A DNA stretch of 64,000 nucleotides from Branchiostoma floridae (GCF_000003815.2 NC_049993.1:1460774-1524773); one strand, 5' to 3'; counted from the first letter of the stretch, positions 12,384-24,100 are shown. The notes: a model not told the origin generated them from the sequence alone. Numbers and translations are program-made.

Positions 12384-12915
12384 CTAAAAAAGGACTTTAA
12401 AACTAGGAAAGCTCTAGCATGGGAAGCAATCAACAAATTGGACAAAATCTGGAAGCTTAATATCCCTAACAAATTGAAGGCCCAAGTGTTCTCTACTCTA
12501 GCGGAACCTATTTTACTATATGGTGCTGAAACCTGGACACTTACTTGTCAACTTCGGAACAGATTAGATGGGACTTACACAAAGTTACTTCGCAGAGCAA
12601 AGAAAATATCTTGGACTAAACATGCAACACTCAAAACCATACATGGAAGTCTTCCACAGCTGTCTCAGAAACTGACCCGCCGAAGGGTAAAGTTTGCGGG
12701 ACACTGTTACCGAGCAAAACAGGAATCAGTGTCTTCTGTTCTTCTATGGAAACCAAGTAGCCGGGTACATTGCAGAAGTTTGACTTTTACGGACACTTTA
12801 ACTAGAGATTCTGGTATTGACCCTAGAGCAAGCTATGTCGGATAGGGCCCTATGGAGTGACATATGTACTAGCCTAGTCCCGACCTTCGGTCGTTGATGT
12901 ATGTATGTATGTATG
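12384..12915 (+). mobile_element. RTE-like non-LTR retrotransposon C-terminus with (ATGT)n tail
   Basis: The frame from 12384 reads KALAWEAINKLDKIWK, then LLYGAETWTL, RLDGTYTKLLR and RRVKFAGHCYRAKQ. This order is typical of the C-terminal end of RTE-type non-LTR ORFs in marine invertebrates. A frameshift near 12830 moves to MSDRALWSDICTSLVP with a stop at 12895-12897. The stop is followed at once by an ATGT microsatellite, a common 3' tail for this type. It is 5'-truncated and frameshifted, hence a dead copy. Confidence 0.82.
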
Positions 12916-12918
12916 TCC

Positions 12919-13346
12919 ACACGGCCTGGATACATAACTACACAGGAGTCTCCCCTGCGGGTATGTAAGACAATGCGCAGTGTTGAACGAACCCCGGGTT
13001 TGCATCTGATTCTCAGAGTCCAGACGCCTCTACGAGTTGAAGGACACATTTAACCCTTAAACTGCGGCACACATATACATGCCCTGTGTGCCGCGCCTGG
13101 ATATATCCGGGATAGCGTATTCCCCCCGAAGTTGGCGCTTTGCGCGCATGTAGCGCACGAATCCTGGAAGTTAGGGATTTCGGCCTTGTTCGGTGGGTTC
13201 TTTTTGGAGGTCAGCGACCAACCCTGGCACTGATAGCATTTTATACGACTGAAACTCTGGCAGTTTAAGGTTAGGACAGGCCACCCAAGAATTTAAGGAG
13301 GTTGAAGACTGAAAATAGTGCCATACATACTGAGGTGAGTCAATTA
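12919..13346 (+). repeat. Interspersed repeat family R, copy 1
   Basis: The left end has GTCTCCCCTGCGGGTATG then AGACAATGCGCAGTGTT; the right end has GGAGGTTGAAGACTGAAAATA then TGAGGTGAGTCAAT. The same two ends recur at 13735-13922 and about 17955-18995 with interiors of different length. Nature of the element unknown. Confidence 0.6.
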
Positions 13347-13355
13347 ACTCCTTAC

Positions 13356-13695
13356 GCTAAATCTAAGGGCACAACCTGCCGTACCTGCAAATACGTGCTG
13401 TCTACGAGCCAAAACGTGGGCAATCTTTTGGGATCCGTAAGTAGTAAGTACCGTCCCCGTACGAACCGCAGGGAGCCCGACGAATTTTGGAGCACACAGA
13501 CACGCCGTAGAACTTCACGCACAGGCAAAACTTTGTGTGCCATCGGGCTGTGAATTCGTCCCCGTGCGTGCCAGTACGGGAGACGCGCGCGCCTGCCCTG
13601 CACAGTCAGAACTTTTTCAGAAATACGTGGTGAACGTGGCCTCCCTAAAAAAAACGTATGGACCAATTGCACGTACGGCGGGTTGTGCCTTTAGC
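13356..13695 (+). mobile_element. Non-autonomous DNA element T1, copy 1
   Basis: Terminal inverted repeats of about 30 bp: the left begins GCTAAATCTAAGGGCACAAC and the right is the reverse complement of GCTAAAGGCACAACCCGCCG. It is 340 bp long with no coding capacity. It lies directly against the right end of repeat R copy 1. Confidence 0.8.
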
Positions 13696-13734
13696 TTTAC
13701 CAATATGTCACAACTTAAATTATGTTCTCAAGGC

Positions 13735-13922
13735 CTGCATACATATTCACCACAGGTGTCTCACCTGCGGGTATGTTAGACAATACGCAGTGTTCTAATT
13801 CTCAGAGAGTCCAACCGCCTCTACGTGTTGGAGGACACATTTTAGACAGACCACCCAAGAATTTATGGAGGTTGAAGACTGAAAATAGTGCCATAAATAC
13901 TGAGGTGAGTCAATCAACCTCT
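13735..13922 (+). repeat. Interspersed repeat family R, copy 2 (short)
   Basis: Carries the same left block (CAGGTGTCTCACCTGCGGG) and right block (GGAGGTTGAAGACTGAAAATA) as copy 1, but only about 190 bp in total, so most of the interior is missing. Confidence 0.6.
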
Positions 13923-14129
13923 TAGACGTTCCCTACGCGATAGTTAATGTGTCTTCCAACCGAAAGAGGTGTAATTGTTATATATGACGTTTGGTTTATA
14001 CTCCTTAAATAACAAAATGGCGAAAACAGAATTTTAATCAGTACCGGAACATGCAAAGTCGGAGCGCAAATCCTCGCCCCCTCTCTCACCACTCTCTTTA
14101 ATAAATCTCTGAATACCATAGAAATGTAA

Positions 14130-14475
14130 GCTAAAACTAAGGGCACAACCCGCCGTACGTGCAATTTGTCCGTACATTTTTTTGGAAGGCCACGTCCGCC
14201 ACGTTTCTTCTGAAAACGTCCAGGCTGTACAGGGCAGGCGCGTCGCCCGTACCGTCACGTACGGGGGGGGGGGGGTCGAATCCGCAGACCGATGGCACAC
14301 AAAGATTTACCTGCACGTAAAGTTCTACGTCATGTCTGCGTGCAGCAAAATCCGTCGGATTCCCTTTGAGTTCGTACGGAGGTGGTACTTATTACTTACG
14401 GATCCCAAAAGACTTGCCCACGTTTTGGCGCGTAGACAGCACGTATTTGTACGTACGGCGGGTTGTGCCATTAGC
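14130..14475 (-). mobile_element. Non-autonomous DNA element T1, copy 2 (inverted)
   Basis: Same termini as copy 1. The interior is the reverse complement of copy 1: the block with GATCCCAAAAGACTTGCCCA is now at the right. It includes a G10 run near 14265. The right end abuts a reverse-transcriptase remnant at 14482. Confidence 0.8.
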
Positions 14476-14481
14476 ATAAGA

Positions 14482-15615
14482 TAATGCCAATCCACAAGAA
14501 AGGGGAAAAGACCAACCCTAGTAACTACCGTCTTGTGCCAATGGTACCTGGTATATCTAAGGCATAAGAAATGTCATTACATATCAAATTATATGACTAC
14601 CTGAACAAAAAAAAAACAAGCTTCTAACTCATTCCCAATCTGGATTTAGAAAAACCCGCTCAGGCGAGACAGCTTACACTCAATGGTGAAATATTGAACT
14701 GAGTCAGTCTATAAAAAACAGCAAAATGCATTTTCGAAATTCTTGATCACGACATTATGTTGTTCAAACTCAAAACCTATGGTATAAATACATTGTTTTG
14801 TAAATGGCTGAGGTCTTTGGATTTGGCTTTGGACCAATTACGTCATCATATGGGCATACATTACGAATATCTTAGTCTAAATGTTACATTTAAATATGTT
14901 AGATATGGAATATACGTATAACAAGCGTCATTTAGAAATAAAACCTTATGCTCTCATTATTTAACGCAAAATGAGTAAAATTTGTAAAATATGCATTTGA
15001 TAAACTCGCGTTTGTGTACACGGGGCTCATTAAAAACAGCCCTAGTGACGATATGTTTGTGTAAATATGTATGTGTGTAGATATGTATGTGTGTAAATAT
15101 GTATGTGTGTAGATATGTATGTGTGTAGATATGTATGTGTGTAAATATGTATGTGTGTAGATATGTATGTGTGTAAATATGTATGTGTGTAGATATGTAT
15201 GTGTGTAGATATGTATGTGTGTAAATATGTATGTGTGTAGATATGTATGTGTGTAGATATGTATGTGTGTGAATATGTATGTGTGTAAATATGTATGTGT
15301 GTAAATATGTATGTTTGTAAATATGTATGTGTGTAAATATGTATGTGTGCAAATATGTATGTGTGTAAATACGTATGTGTGTAGATATGTATGTGTGTAG
15401 ATAAGTATGTGTGTGAATATGTATGTGTGTAAATATGTATGTGTGTAAATATGTATGTGTGTAAATATGTATGTGTGTAAATATGTATGTGTGTAAATAT
15501 TTATGTGTGTAAATATGTATGTGACCACATGAAGAATAGCCTCTAATGAGGCTAAATGTGGATCAAAAGAAATCTAAACTTTAAATGTTTGTCCCTGGAT
15601 AAATAAAATAAACTG
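14482..15615 (+). mobile_element. Non-LTR retrotransposon remnant (RT fragment and 3' tail)
   Basis: The frame from 14482 reads MPIHKKGEKTNPSNYRLVPM, then LYDYL, a QSGFRK-like block and FEILDHDIMLFKLKTYGI, in the order expected of the palm and fingers of non-LTR reverse transcriptase. Stops and frameshifts are frequent. The 3' end at about 15525-15600 has CCACATGAAGAATAGCCTC then a TGAGGCTAAATGTG hairpin arm. An equivalent tail follows another element at 30200-30240. A 16-bp satellite separates the two parts. Confidence 0.75.
15048..15526 (+). repeat. 16-bp satellite (GTGTGTAGATATGTAT)n
   Basis: About 30 head-to-tail copies of GTGTGTARATATGTAT with A/G alternation at one position and few other changes. 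It sits just 5' of the retroelement tail hairpin. Minus-strand frames of up to 198 codons (repeated Thr-His-Ile-Tyr) are artefacts of the period. Confidence 0.95.
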
Positions 15616-15708
15616 AAATTAAATGATAGTACAATTATACAGGAGGCAAATATAGTTTAAGATACTGTCTGAACGAGTAGCACAAAAATAAGACCCTTGT
15701 TGCAAGTA

Positions 15709-15899
15709 CTGTAAATACAAAAAAACTTTCGCGGTGGTTTGATGTTCGCGATTTTCGCGGTGACCGCTTGACCAATTTAAAACCACCGCGAACATTTTTC
15801 CATGGCAGTAAGAGACTACAGTGCAATTAAAAACACCATGAAATTTCATTTTCCAGTTACCGCGAAATTAAATCTCCACGAACTTAAATGCATTTACAG
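15709..15899 (+). mobile_element. MITE T2 copy 1 (Tc1/mariner-like, TA flanks)
   Basis: A 191-bp element with inverted ends CTGTAAAT... and ...TGCATTTACAG, flanked by TA on both sides. The interior has repeated TTCGCGGTGG and ACCGCGAA words. A second copy lies at 19775-19964. TA flanks suggest Tc1/mariner-type mobilisation (inference). Confidence 0.8.
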
Positions 15900-16098
15900 T
15901 ATTCATGGGACAGATTAATCAATGTTCAGTGTTTGACTGCACTGGTGCATATCTACGGCTCAGGTTTCCTTGTCAATCTTTACCTACCCAGGGGCGACAC
16001 GGACTTTGCTGGGGTGACAGTAAAGAAAGGAAGGGTCAAGACACTTGTCTGTCAAGACTATCCAAATATGTACGCAAATTCGTAGAGAAGAGTCTCTT

Positions 16099-16294
16099 AT
16101 ACCCCCCCCCCCCACATTAGGCGCGATTCGATCGGACGACGAGTCTGCGAGCTCTAATTTACGAAGAGGCATGGCCTTGATGCCGACGAAGACATTGCAG
16201 AGTTCCCCCTTCTAGTCAGGGTCATGCCTCCTCGTAATTTAGAGCTCACAGACTCGTCGTCCGATCGAATCGCGCCTATTGTGAAGGGGGTATT
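16099..16294 (+). mobile_element. Foldback MITE T3, copy 1
   Basis: Near-palindromic: arms of about 75 bp begin CACATTAGGCGCGATTCGA and contain GACGACGAGTCTGCGAGC. A short unique centre (GCAGAGTTCCCCCTTC) and outer C/G tracts next to TA complete it. Confidence 0.88.
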
Positions 16295-16689
16295 ATAACC
16301 TTCCACGGGGTATCACTACTTCCCCCGATTTAGTCCTAAAACTATAGTCATCGTGCTTAGTTACGTTTATGATATTGATAATGAGTCAGTTATCGTCTTT
16401 ACTTCTTCTAAATGAGATAACATGGAAAGCGTTACACCAGCTGCAGATGGCTCTTTTAAAGGAGCATTCCACTCCAGAAGGGGGTGGTGTTTTCCAATAG
16501 ATTATGTGTCAATGAATACATAATCAGCCGAATGTAGTGGAATTCACCTTGGAATAAATTGCGCGATGTGTATTTTTGTAAAACAATATGACACTCACTA
16601 AACCCATGCAGACCCTACCCATGCATTCCCTATAAGTACATTAGACACTTTGTTTATTGTTCATAAATTCGGAATAAATGAGGATCGCT

Positions 16690-16881
16690 AATACCCCCTC
16701 ACATTAGGCGCTATTCGATTGAACGACGAGTCTGCGAGCTCTAAATTACGAGGAGGCATGACCCAGACGGGAAGGGGGAACTCTGCAATTTCTACGTCGG
16801 CTTCAGGGTCATGCCTCCTCGTAAATTAGAGCTCGCAGACTCGTCGTCCGATCGAATCGCGCCTAATGTGAGGGGGGTATA
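16690..16881 (-). mobile_element. Foldback MITE T3, copy 2 (inverted)
   Basis: Same arms as copy 1, but the unique centre is reverse-complemented (GAAGGGGGAACTCTGC), so it lies in opposite orientation 395 bp away. Confidence 0.88.
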
Positions 16882-17300
16882 AGCACACCGAGAAGGCAAA
16901 TCGCTCATAAGATAGCAAAGAATGCATAACAAGACGAGATTTCTTAGTGACCCTAAAATTAGTTTTGAAAACTTACTTAAAAGTTTGCTTTGTGTTCATA
17001 GGATTGATTCGATTAGAGGGTACTTGGGGAGTTAAGTAGAAGACTGAATGCTTTTGAGGCAAATGGAGCAACTGGATACTTTATCGTATAATTTGAAGTA
17101 GTGTGCATTCATTTCTTCCTTTATATATATCTATCGGAAACTAATACTTCTGTGTGGAGTCGAATGCCCCTTTAAGTGTTCCGATCCAAAAGATTCGGAT
17201 GTGCGTGACTCCTGCTGATAATGATCGATCGTTTTTAGATCCATGTGTCATTGTGTGCATGGGCCGTATCTGTCGCGGACCACAGCCTGTATAACTGCCT

Positions 17301-17375
17301 TGAGCTAAGGGCACAACCCGTCGTATGTGCAAATGTGTGTTGTTTACGAGCCAAAAGGGCAATCTTTTGGGCTAT
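17301..17375 (+). mobile_element. Element T1, left-end fragment
   Basis: Starts GAGCTAAGGGCACAACCC and continues TTTACGAGCCAAAAGGGCAA as in T1 copy 1. It is cut off at 17375 by the CAGTGCTG minisatellite. Confidence 0.65.
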
Positions 17376-17765
17376 GTCTCAGTGCTGAAGCTCCGTCAGG
17401 ACTGGAATTCCAGTGCTGAATCTTGTTCCAGCACTGGTTTTCCAGTGCTAAACTCCTTCCAGCACTGGTTTTCTAGTGCTAAACTTCTTCCAGGATTGGT
17501 TCCTACTGCTGGACAGCTGTCAGCACTCGATTTCGGTGCCGAACTCGCGTTGGAATAGTGGACGGTCAGGTTAAAGGTCATTTAGTACTAGTTACCCAGT
17601 GCAGAAATCACCTCAGCACTGGAATCGAGTGCTTAATTACAAAAGCTTCCCCCTCTGCTCTGGATTTACCAGTGCTCAGGGACACTTCAGCACAACAGTG
17701 CTGAACAATCTTCAGCACTGAAAAACGTCTGATGATGTCTTTCCAGCACTGGAACGATCTTCAAA
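17376..17765. repeat. Minisatellite with palindromic CCAGCACTGG / CCAGTGCTG words
   Basis: Irregular units of about 30-40 bp alternate TTCCAGCACTGG and CCAGTGCTGAA, so neighbouring units can pair. Degeneracy increases towards 17765. No coding potential. Confidence 0.8.
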
Positions 17766-17954
17766 CCATTGTTGAATTCTTTCCTGAACTCGAGAGTCGA
17801 TCTTAGTCCTGAGAGCCGTTCTTGGCGAAGATTCAAATTAAGAAATAAGTAACTTCATGCCAAGAAACCGAAGTGGACATTTCGCTTCTACAATTATTAT
17901 TTTTTTCTATTTTGCTTCAGTTTCAGATGTGTCATACCTCATGATGTTCACACG

Positions 17955-18995
17955 GATAGCACTCGTAATGAACACAGGTGGCTCACCTGCGGGTATGTGA
18001 GACAATAAGGCAGTATTGGCCGCGCCAAAAGTCAACCCTCAGGTCGTACAATTACCTCGGCGCTGGGTTAAAGTATTCACACTCGAGACAGACCCCCTGA
18101 TATTTTAACCTTATCTAGACCAGTTGTTTTTTTTAATTCTTGGGGCCGGGTGTGCTCTTTTGACCCCCCCTCGTAATTTCAAAACGGCTTGGGTTACGAT
18201 CAAAAAGTTTTATATTTTCTGTAATTCTGTAATTATGACGTCATAAGGTCATATGTTGGGATAAAACTGTCTAAATATGGAATTGTCTCTACACTCAGAT
18301 ATTAAACAAAGCAATGACTACAAAGGGTATCTTATAGGTATCTAAGTCTGCCAAATCTTTTGTTGACAATGACGACGGCACTGACGCCTCTATGGCGTCA
18401 GAAAATGACGTCATTTGTCCGCCATCTTTGATCGACAAGGTTGCATTTTCTAAAATACGTTTTTTTTCAACATATAACCCCTAAACCCAAAAGAATTACA
18501 CGTGTTTTGTAGGAAAAAAAAGATTTTGGCGGAATTTTCTTAAAAATAACACGTTTTTACCGTTGATAATGATATTGTCCGCTATCTTGAATTTTGACCA
18601 ATGACATCATCTAATTAGCATAAATTATAAATATTTGGTTATAAATGTAATCAAAAATTACACAGGGAGTTAATGATATATATAAACAAATGTGGTCTAG
18701 CAATAAAACGAAGAAATCTCATAATTCAAACTGAAATTAGTAAATTTAGTAAAATTTTCCTGTCAGAACCCTGTTGCAATGGCAACACAAAAAATCATAA
18801 ACTGAATGTTGTTGAATTGTTGCCAATAATATTCTTGGAAAAGTGACCGAGTTTCTAGCACACGCCGTTCGGCAGTTATATGACATCAAAATTGGCGCGA
18901 GCACTTATAGCCCCCCCCCCCCCAATCTAAATAGGGTTAAGGAGCTTGAAGAGAATTGAGGAGGTTGGAGACACCCTTACTGAGTTGAGTCAAAC
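17955..18995 (+). repeat. Interspersed repeat family R, copy 3 (long)
   Basis: The left block CAGGTGGCTCACCTGCGGG is at about 17980 and the right block GGAGGTTGGAGACACCC then TGAGTTGAGTCAAACAAC at about 18960-18990. The interior of about 1 kb is A+T-rich, has no gene, and has a C14 run near 18910. Confidence 0.45.
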
Positions 18996-18999
18996 AACT

Positions 19000-19770
19000 C
19001 CCTCTCAACTATGCTATATGATAATTGATGAGTTTTTGGACCATTAGAGCTAGAATTGTTTAAACAATTAGCCAATGAAATGTTTGGGTCATACGATGTG
19101 CTGAGGTATTGAAATTTGGGTGGCGGATAGCTTTTGATGTCACAACAGAGTGACATTGGCTTGGGCCACCTAGTATCTAATTTGAAAACTGAAGTTTTTT
19201 TTATTAATATCCCAAAACGATAACGAAGAAAGGACCTTAGGATTGCAATCATCTTAAGCATGCAGGTTGCTTAGGCAGAGACGTGCACAGCTGGATGTAA
19301 AAAGGACCTCATTTGCATGATTAATGTTCCCCGGTATTACCGTAATTAGGTAGCCCTTGACGTACGATTTCTACACCACAATTTCTATACTATGCATATT
19401 TCTACATAACTAATTAGAATTGTGCGTTTGACACAGTGGCGCCAAATCCCACCTGTTTGCAGCAATAGATTAGTCGAAAATTGTTCATCATATTTTTCGG
19501 ACAGTGGTACATTGGTTTTAGACAAAACTCCAACACACGCCATTTTAGTGAAATGGCCCAAAGACACAATACCCAATGAAGTAAACTAAATCAAAAGTTT
19601 GTTGTCCAATGCTGAATGGACCTGAATAATCATAAATTCATACATCTCTCATACAGCAATGTTCACGGTTCTACCACTTTATGTTACGGTGCAGGGGAAA
19701 TATCCCCCAAAGATTATCATATGAGCAATGTGATAACAGATGATTTCTGTGTTGTATTCTGTAGTTTGGT
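19000..19770. other. Intergenic, no gene seen
   Basis: Open frames are short and unsupported. This stretch may hold the promoter of the receptor kinase gene, but I see no convincing TATA or initiator. Confidence 0.4.
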
Positions 19771-19774
19771 GTTG

Positions 19775-19964
19775 CTGTAAATGCAGACTTTTGCGGTGGT
19801 TTAATATTCGCGGTTTTCGCGGTGGCCGCTTCACCGCGAAAATTTTTACATTGCAGTAAGAGACTATGGTGCATGGTGCTACCGCGAACTTAAAACCACC
19901 GCGAAAAGTCCTTTTATCCCGCTACCACAAATCTAAACCTCTGCGAACTTAAATGCATTTACAG
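19775..19964 (+). mobile_element. MITE T2 copy 2, directly upstream of the kinase gene start codon
   Basis: 190-bp homologue of the 15709 copy: GCTGTAAATGCAGAC at the left, TGCATTTACAG at the right, the same ACCGCGAA interior. It ends 20 bp before the ATG at 19985, so it must lie in the 5' leader or core promoter of that gene. Confidence 0.82.
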
Positions 19965-19984
19965 TATTGCCTAGCAGCAGCAGT

Positions 19985-21128
19985 ATGCAGAGTATCCCTG
20001 TGACGTGCGGAGCTGCTGCAGTCAGTGTCCTCGGTCTCCTGTGGATCGTCACGGCCGCCTTCACCTGCCCGGAGAGATGTTCTTGTGATTTTGATGGGGT
20101 TGTTTACTGTAACGGACAGGGGCTCAAAGACGTCCCCTCCAACATATCATTGAATACAACTGTTCTTCACCTGGAAGACAATAACATACAGAACTTGTCT
20201 GATACGGATTTCTCTAGCCTCACCAGCCTGCTGGGGCTTCTTCTGTACAACAACAGCATCCGCGTTCTCCATGATGGGGTTTTCTCTCACCTCACCAGCC
20301 TGGTGGCGCTTCATCTGCACAACAACAGCATCCGCGTTCTCAATGAGGGGATCTTCTATCACCTTACCAGCCTGAGGTGGCTTAATCTGGACAACAACGA
20401 CCTCCGCGTTCTCCCTAGCGGAGGTTTCTCATACCTCACAAGCCTGAGGTGGCTTTATCTTCGCCACAACGACATCAGCATTCTCCCTGCCGGAGTGTTC
20501 TCCAACCTTACCAGCTTGGAGGGGCTCTATCTGTCCAACAACAACATCCGCGTTCTCCCTGGCGGAGATTTCTCCAACCTGACCAGCCTGGAGGTGCTTG
20601 CTCTGGACAATAATGACATCCGCGTTCTCCCTGGCGGAGTTTTTTCCTACCTGACCAGCCTGAAGTGGATTTATCTACACCACAACGACATCGGCGTTCT
20701 CCATGGAGGAGTGTTCTCACATCTCACCCGTCTGCAGAAACTGCTGCTATCTGATAATCATATAACTGACATATCGGATGGAGCATTCTCAAATCTGACC
20801 AGTTTGGATTTGCTTTCATTGGTCAACAATAACATCTCGAGTATGCCCACTGGATTGTTCTCAGATCTCACCAGTCTGCAGGACCTTTACATAGCTGGAA
20901 ATCCATGGAGGTGTGACTGTAGTTTGTATGGTCTATTGGCTTCAGCACGACTGCGCGATTTCATTGCGGATGGCCCAACCTGCGACTCCCCTCCTCACAT
21001 GAAAGGCGACGCTATGAAAGCAATTGTGACAGGCAGAGTTTGTCAAAGCCGCGGGGACTGCACCGCGGAAAGTGCTGAGGGTACTTGTGCTTGCAACGTG
21101 CGCTGGACTGGCCCATTCTGTGAGAAAG
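19985..21128 (+). CDS. Kinase gene exon 1: signal peptide, LRRs, EGF-like piece
   Basis: Begins with a hydrophobic leader (AAAVSVLGLLWIVTAAF), then LRRNT cysteines (CPERCSC) and ten tandem 24-residue LRRs of the type LxxLxLxxNxIxxLxxGxFxxLTSL. These are followed by LRRCT (NPWRCDC to RVC) and a partial EGF-like motif (CACNVRWTGPFC). All LRRs lie in one exon, typical of expanded extracellular LRR genes. The donor is AAAG|GTAGGA and it ends in phase 1. Extracellular LRRs usually bind ligands or pathogen products; the ligand here is unknown. Confidence 0.92.
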
Positions 21129-24100
21129 GTAGGATTGTTTTGAATATTCTTGAAACGGTTTTTGATAAAGCACCAACAAACTCGCTGAAACAAGCTACTT
21201 CATGTTCAGGGATAAGGGCAGTTTGCAGCAAAGAAGTAAAATCGAAAAGTTTCAAACGCCACAATAGCATCAATGAACGTACAAAAGCAATGTGAATGCA
21301 GATCCAGATGTCAATTTTAATATATATCCATCATGACTTTCTCTCTCGGTCACCTTTCCCTTCCAGAAGATAACTTGGCCCTTGTAAAGAAAGCATCGCA
21401 GAGTTCGACCCGAACTTTCAATGGAGTATCGACCGGAGCCCAAAAGGCTGTGGATGGTTCCGTTACTGACTGCGCTGCAACAAACCGGGAACATCAACCA
21501 TGGTGGCAGGTGGACCTGGCAGGTTACTACATGGTCAGCCGGGTCAGCGTTATAAACCGCTTCGATGTAGGTAAGTTAATGTCCACCTTTATGCAACAAG
21601 TACAGTACAGATCGCTGGAAATGCATCACAGTCCTGCGAGATTCTACCGAGACATTTCGTGGCGTCTACCGCGGGATATCGCTAAATGCCTCACGGAAGT
21701 TTATTTGATGTCCCACGGTACGCCCGCTGAAGCTTTGTAATTGTCATGTAGACTGGATCCGCCGCCGGAAGCCATTATCGTTTATAAATGCCAAACGACA
21801 TATAAACCCTGAAACTGGTGACTTTTGGAAGTTTATCATTTTTCGGGATGCCATGGCAACGGGTTTTTCACAGACAGACGATATAAGAATTTGAAAATCA
21901 TGAAATCATCAAGAGATATTGAGGGTTAAACATACAATGCAATGCAATGCAAAGCAAATGACTGAAACTCAAATGATTATTCATAAAAATTAAATACATA
22001 CCTTGTGGCAATCCCTGTAATAGTGATAAAAGCTGTATTTGCAAATCCGGTTTTCATGCTATATTAAAGTTAATTGATGTGTATTTTATACACCCCATCA
22101 GACTCAGCAGTACCAACCAGCGCTCCTGGATGTGGAGGTATTCTGACATTTCCCCCTGGAGGTACTGTGGCATCACCGAACTACCCCAGTAACTACGACA
22201 ACAGTGCGACTTGTGAGTGGACGATAAGAGTGCCAGAAGGAAGCACGGTTCTTCTCACGATTGAAACCTTCAGCCTTGAGGACGGTTGGGACTACTTGAA
22301 AATCTACGATGGAGGCAGTGATAGTGCTACAGAATTGCAGAGGTAATGATCTGGGCGGCAAACAAGTTTATTAGGCTTAGATCACATTTCCAAACAAGGC
22401 CCGGCCGGGTAGCTTTCGGGAGCGAAAAGAATTATATGAAATACTTAAAAATACACAAAACGACAAATTAAGATACAAGGGCATAATATGTGCATATTTC
22501 TGGTATACATGTCAATTTTTCGTTTCTTTAAACATCCCGGCCGGGCCCCGGTTTGGAAATGTGACCTTAGTCTTACAGAGTAGAGAATTTTGGACAATAA
22601 AGAGAGTGAGTACCAATGTAAAGTGTAAGCTTCATTGTTCAAAGCCTCAATATTTTCCCATCTACATATAACAGAGGCCATAACAATTTTCTTTTTAAAT
22701 TTCCAGCTTGACAGGAAAGCTGATACCAAGCCCCATCAATAGTTCATCTAACCAGATGTTCGTGAGGTTTACCTCAGACAAGATTAACACGGCCCAGGGG
22801 TTCCAGTTCTCCTACACAGCCATAGGTAAGTGTGTTAATGTAAATGTTTGATTACAGGGAAGGTGCTTGCTTTGTAACCTTCGCAAAATAGCAAAACGTG
22901 TTTTTGGAGCATTTGGGCACACCACCAATCTTCCTCACTGAACCTCTTCATATATAACGTTATAGTACGACCATCAAATATACACACGCTATTACCGATA
23001 AGGTGTCACACGTGCGTATATATTCAAGCCCGTATATGGGGATCGTATGTAGATTCTTAGCCTCTGCCAGGCGCAATTGCAACAGGTTACTGTAAAAATA
23101 GCAGAAACTAGAGTTCCACGAAAACCTGACCTCCATCCGAATCTTGATAAATGTGCGAGTACATGTGGATTTTTAGTCTGTTTCTTATCCAAGCTGATGC
23201 CAATAACGTGTAGTATACGGAAACTGTATAATAACGTCTAGTATACGTCTATTTTAGATACTATTTAGCTGTTTCAACTATCACTGGACTGACAGGCCCT
23301 ATGGACACTTCAGACTCATCTCCAAAAATATGTTCCATTCCCTGAAGTATGGAAATGTTTCACTTTTGACCATGAACAGCCGCCTTGTTAAATTTGATCG
23401 AGACCCCTTCCCCCTACAAGTACGAGTGGCACAAACATCTTGCAATTTGTAAATAAATGTTTGTTAGTACCAGACACGTTTTCCTGCGCCAAAAGGTATC
23501 GCAGAGTCAATTATGTCTTCTGCTGTGTGAAGTCGTCTGGTACGGGTGTCTTAACAGAAGGTGACGCAATGCCTGATTTTACATTAAATTTTCTACTTGT
23601 CACAGTGCATTTTATGACTTGTTTTTTTACAGGAGATGAATTAATGGTGCGGGTTGGTCAGAACGAAGACTTCATCCAGAATGGCCAATGTGGAGAGACT
23701 TACGCTGTTGGTTCAGCGGTAGAGTTCCCGAAGATAGTGGCGCACTGCAACACGCCTATGTACGGCCGTTATGTGTCGGTACAGGCAATACCAGCAGGGA
23801 ACGTCAACACAACTGGTTTGGTGCTGTGCGAGGTCGAGGTGTATGTTACAGGTAGAAACTAATCTCGACACCATTGGATAGAACGTGCAACATGAGATAT
23901 AAGACAAAATACGAATACTAGATTCAACTTCTGACAACTTTCTTTGTCAATTAAAGAATAGCTAGATTTTGATTTCTTCACTTTCTTTTTGAAAACTATC
24001 ATGAGACTAGGAAGGTTCTGCAGGGTGTGATCACACGTACGTATATATTCAAGTTCACATTAGGAAATTTTTAGCCTCTAACACACTCCACATGTCACTA

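Noticed and set aside
14932..15528. 198-codon Thr-His-Ile-Tyr repeat frame
   Set aside because: Artefact of the 16-bp satellite, which stays open in all frames read on that strand.
20147..21273. Minus-strand open frames across the LRR exon
   Set aside because: Shadows of the repetitive LRR coding sequence; the plus strand has a signal peptide, domains and splice signals.
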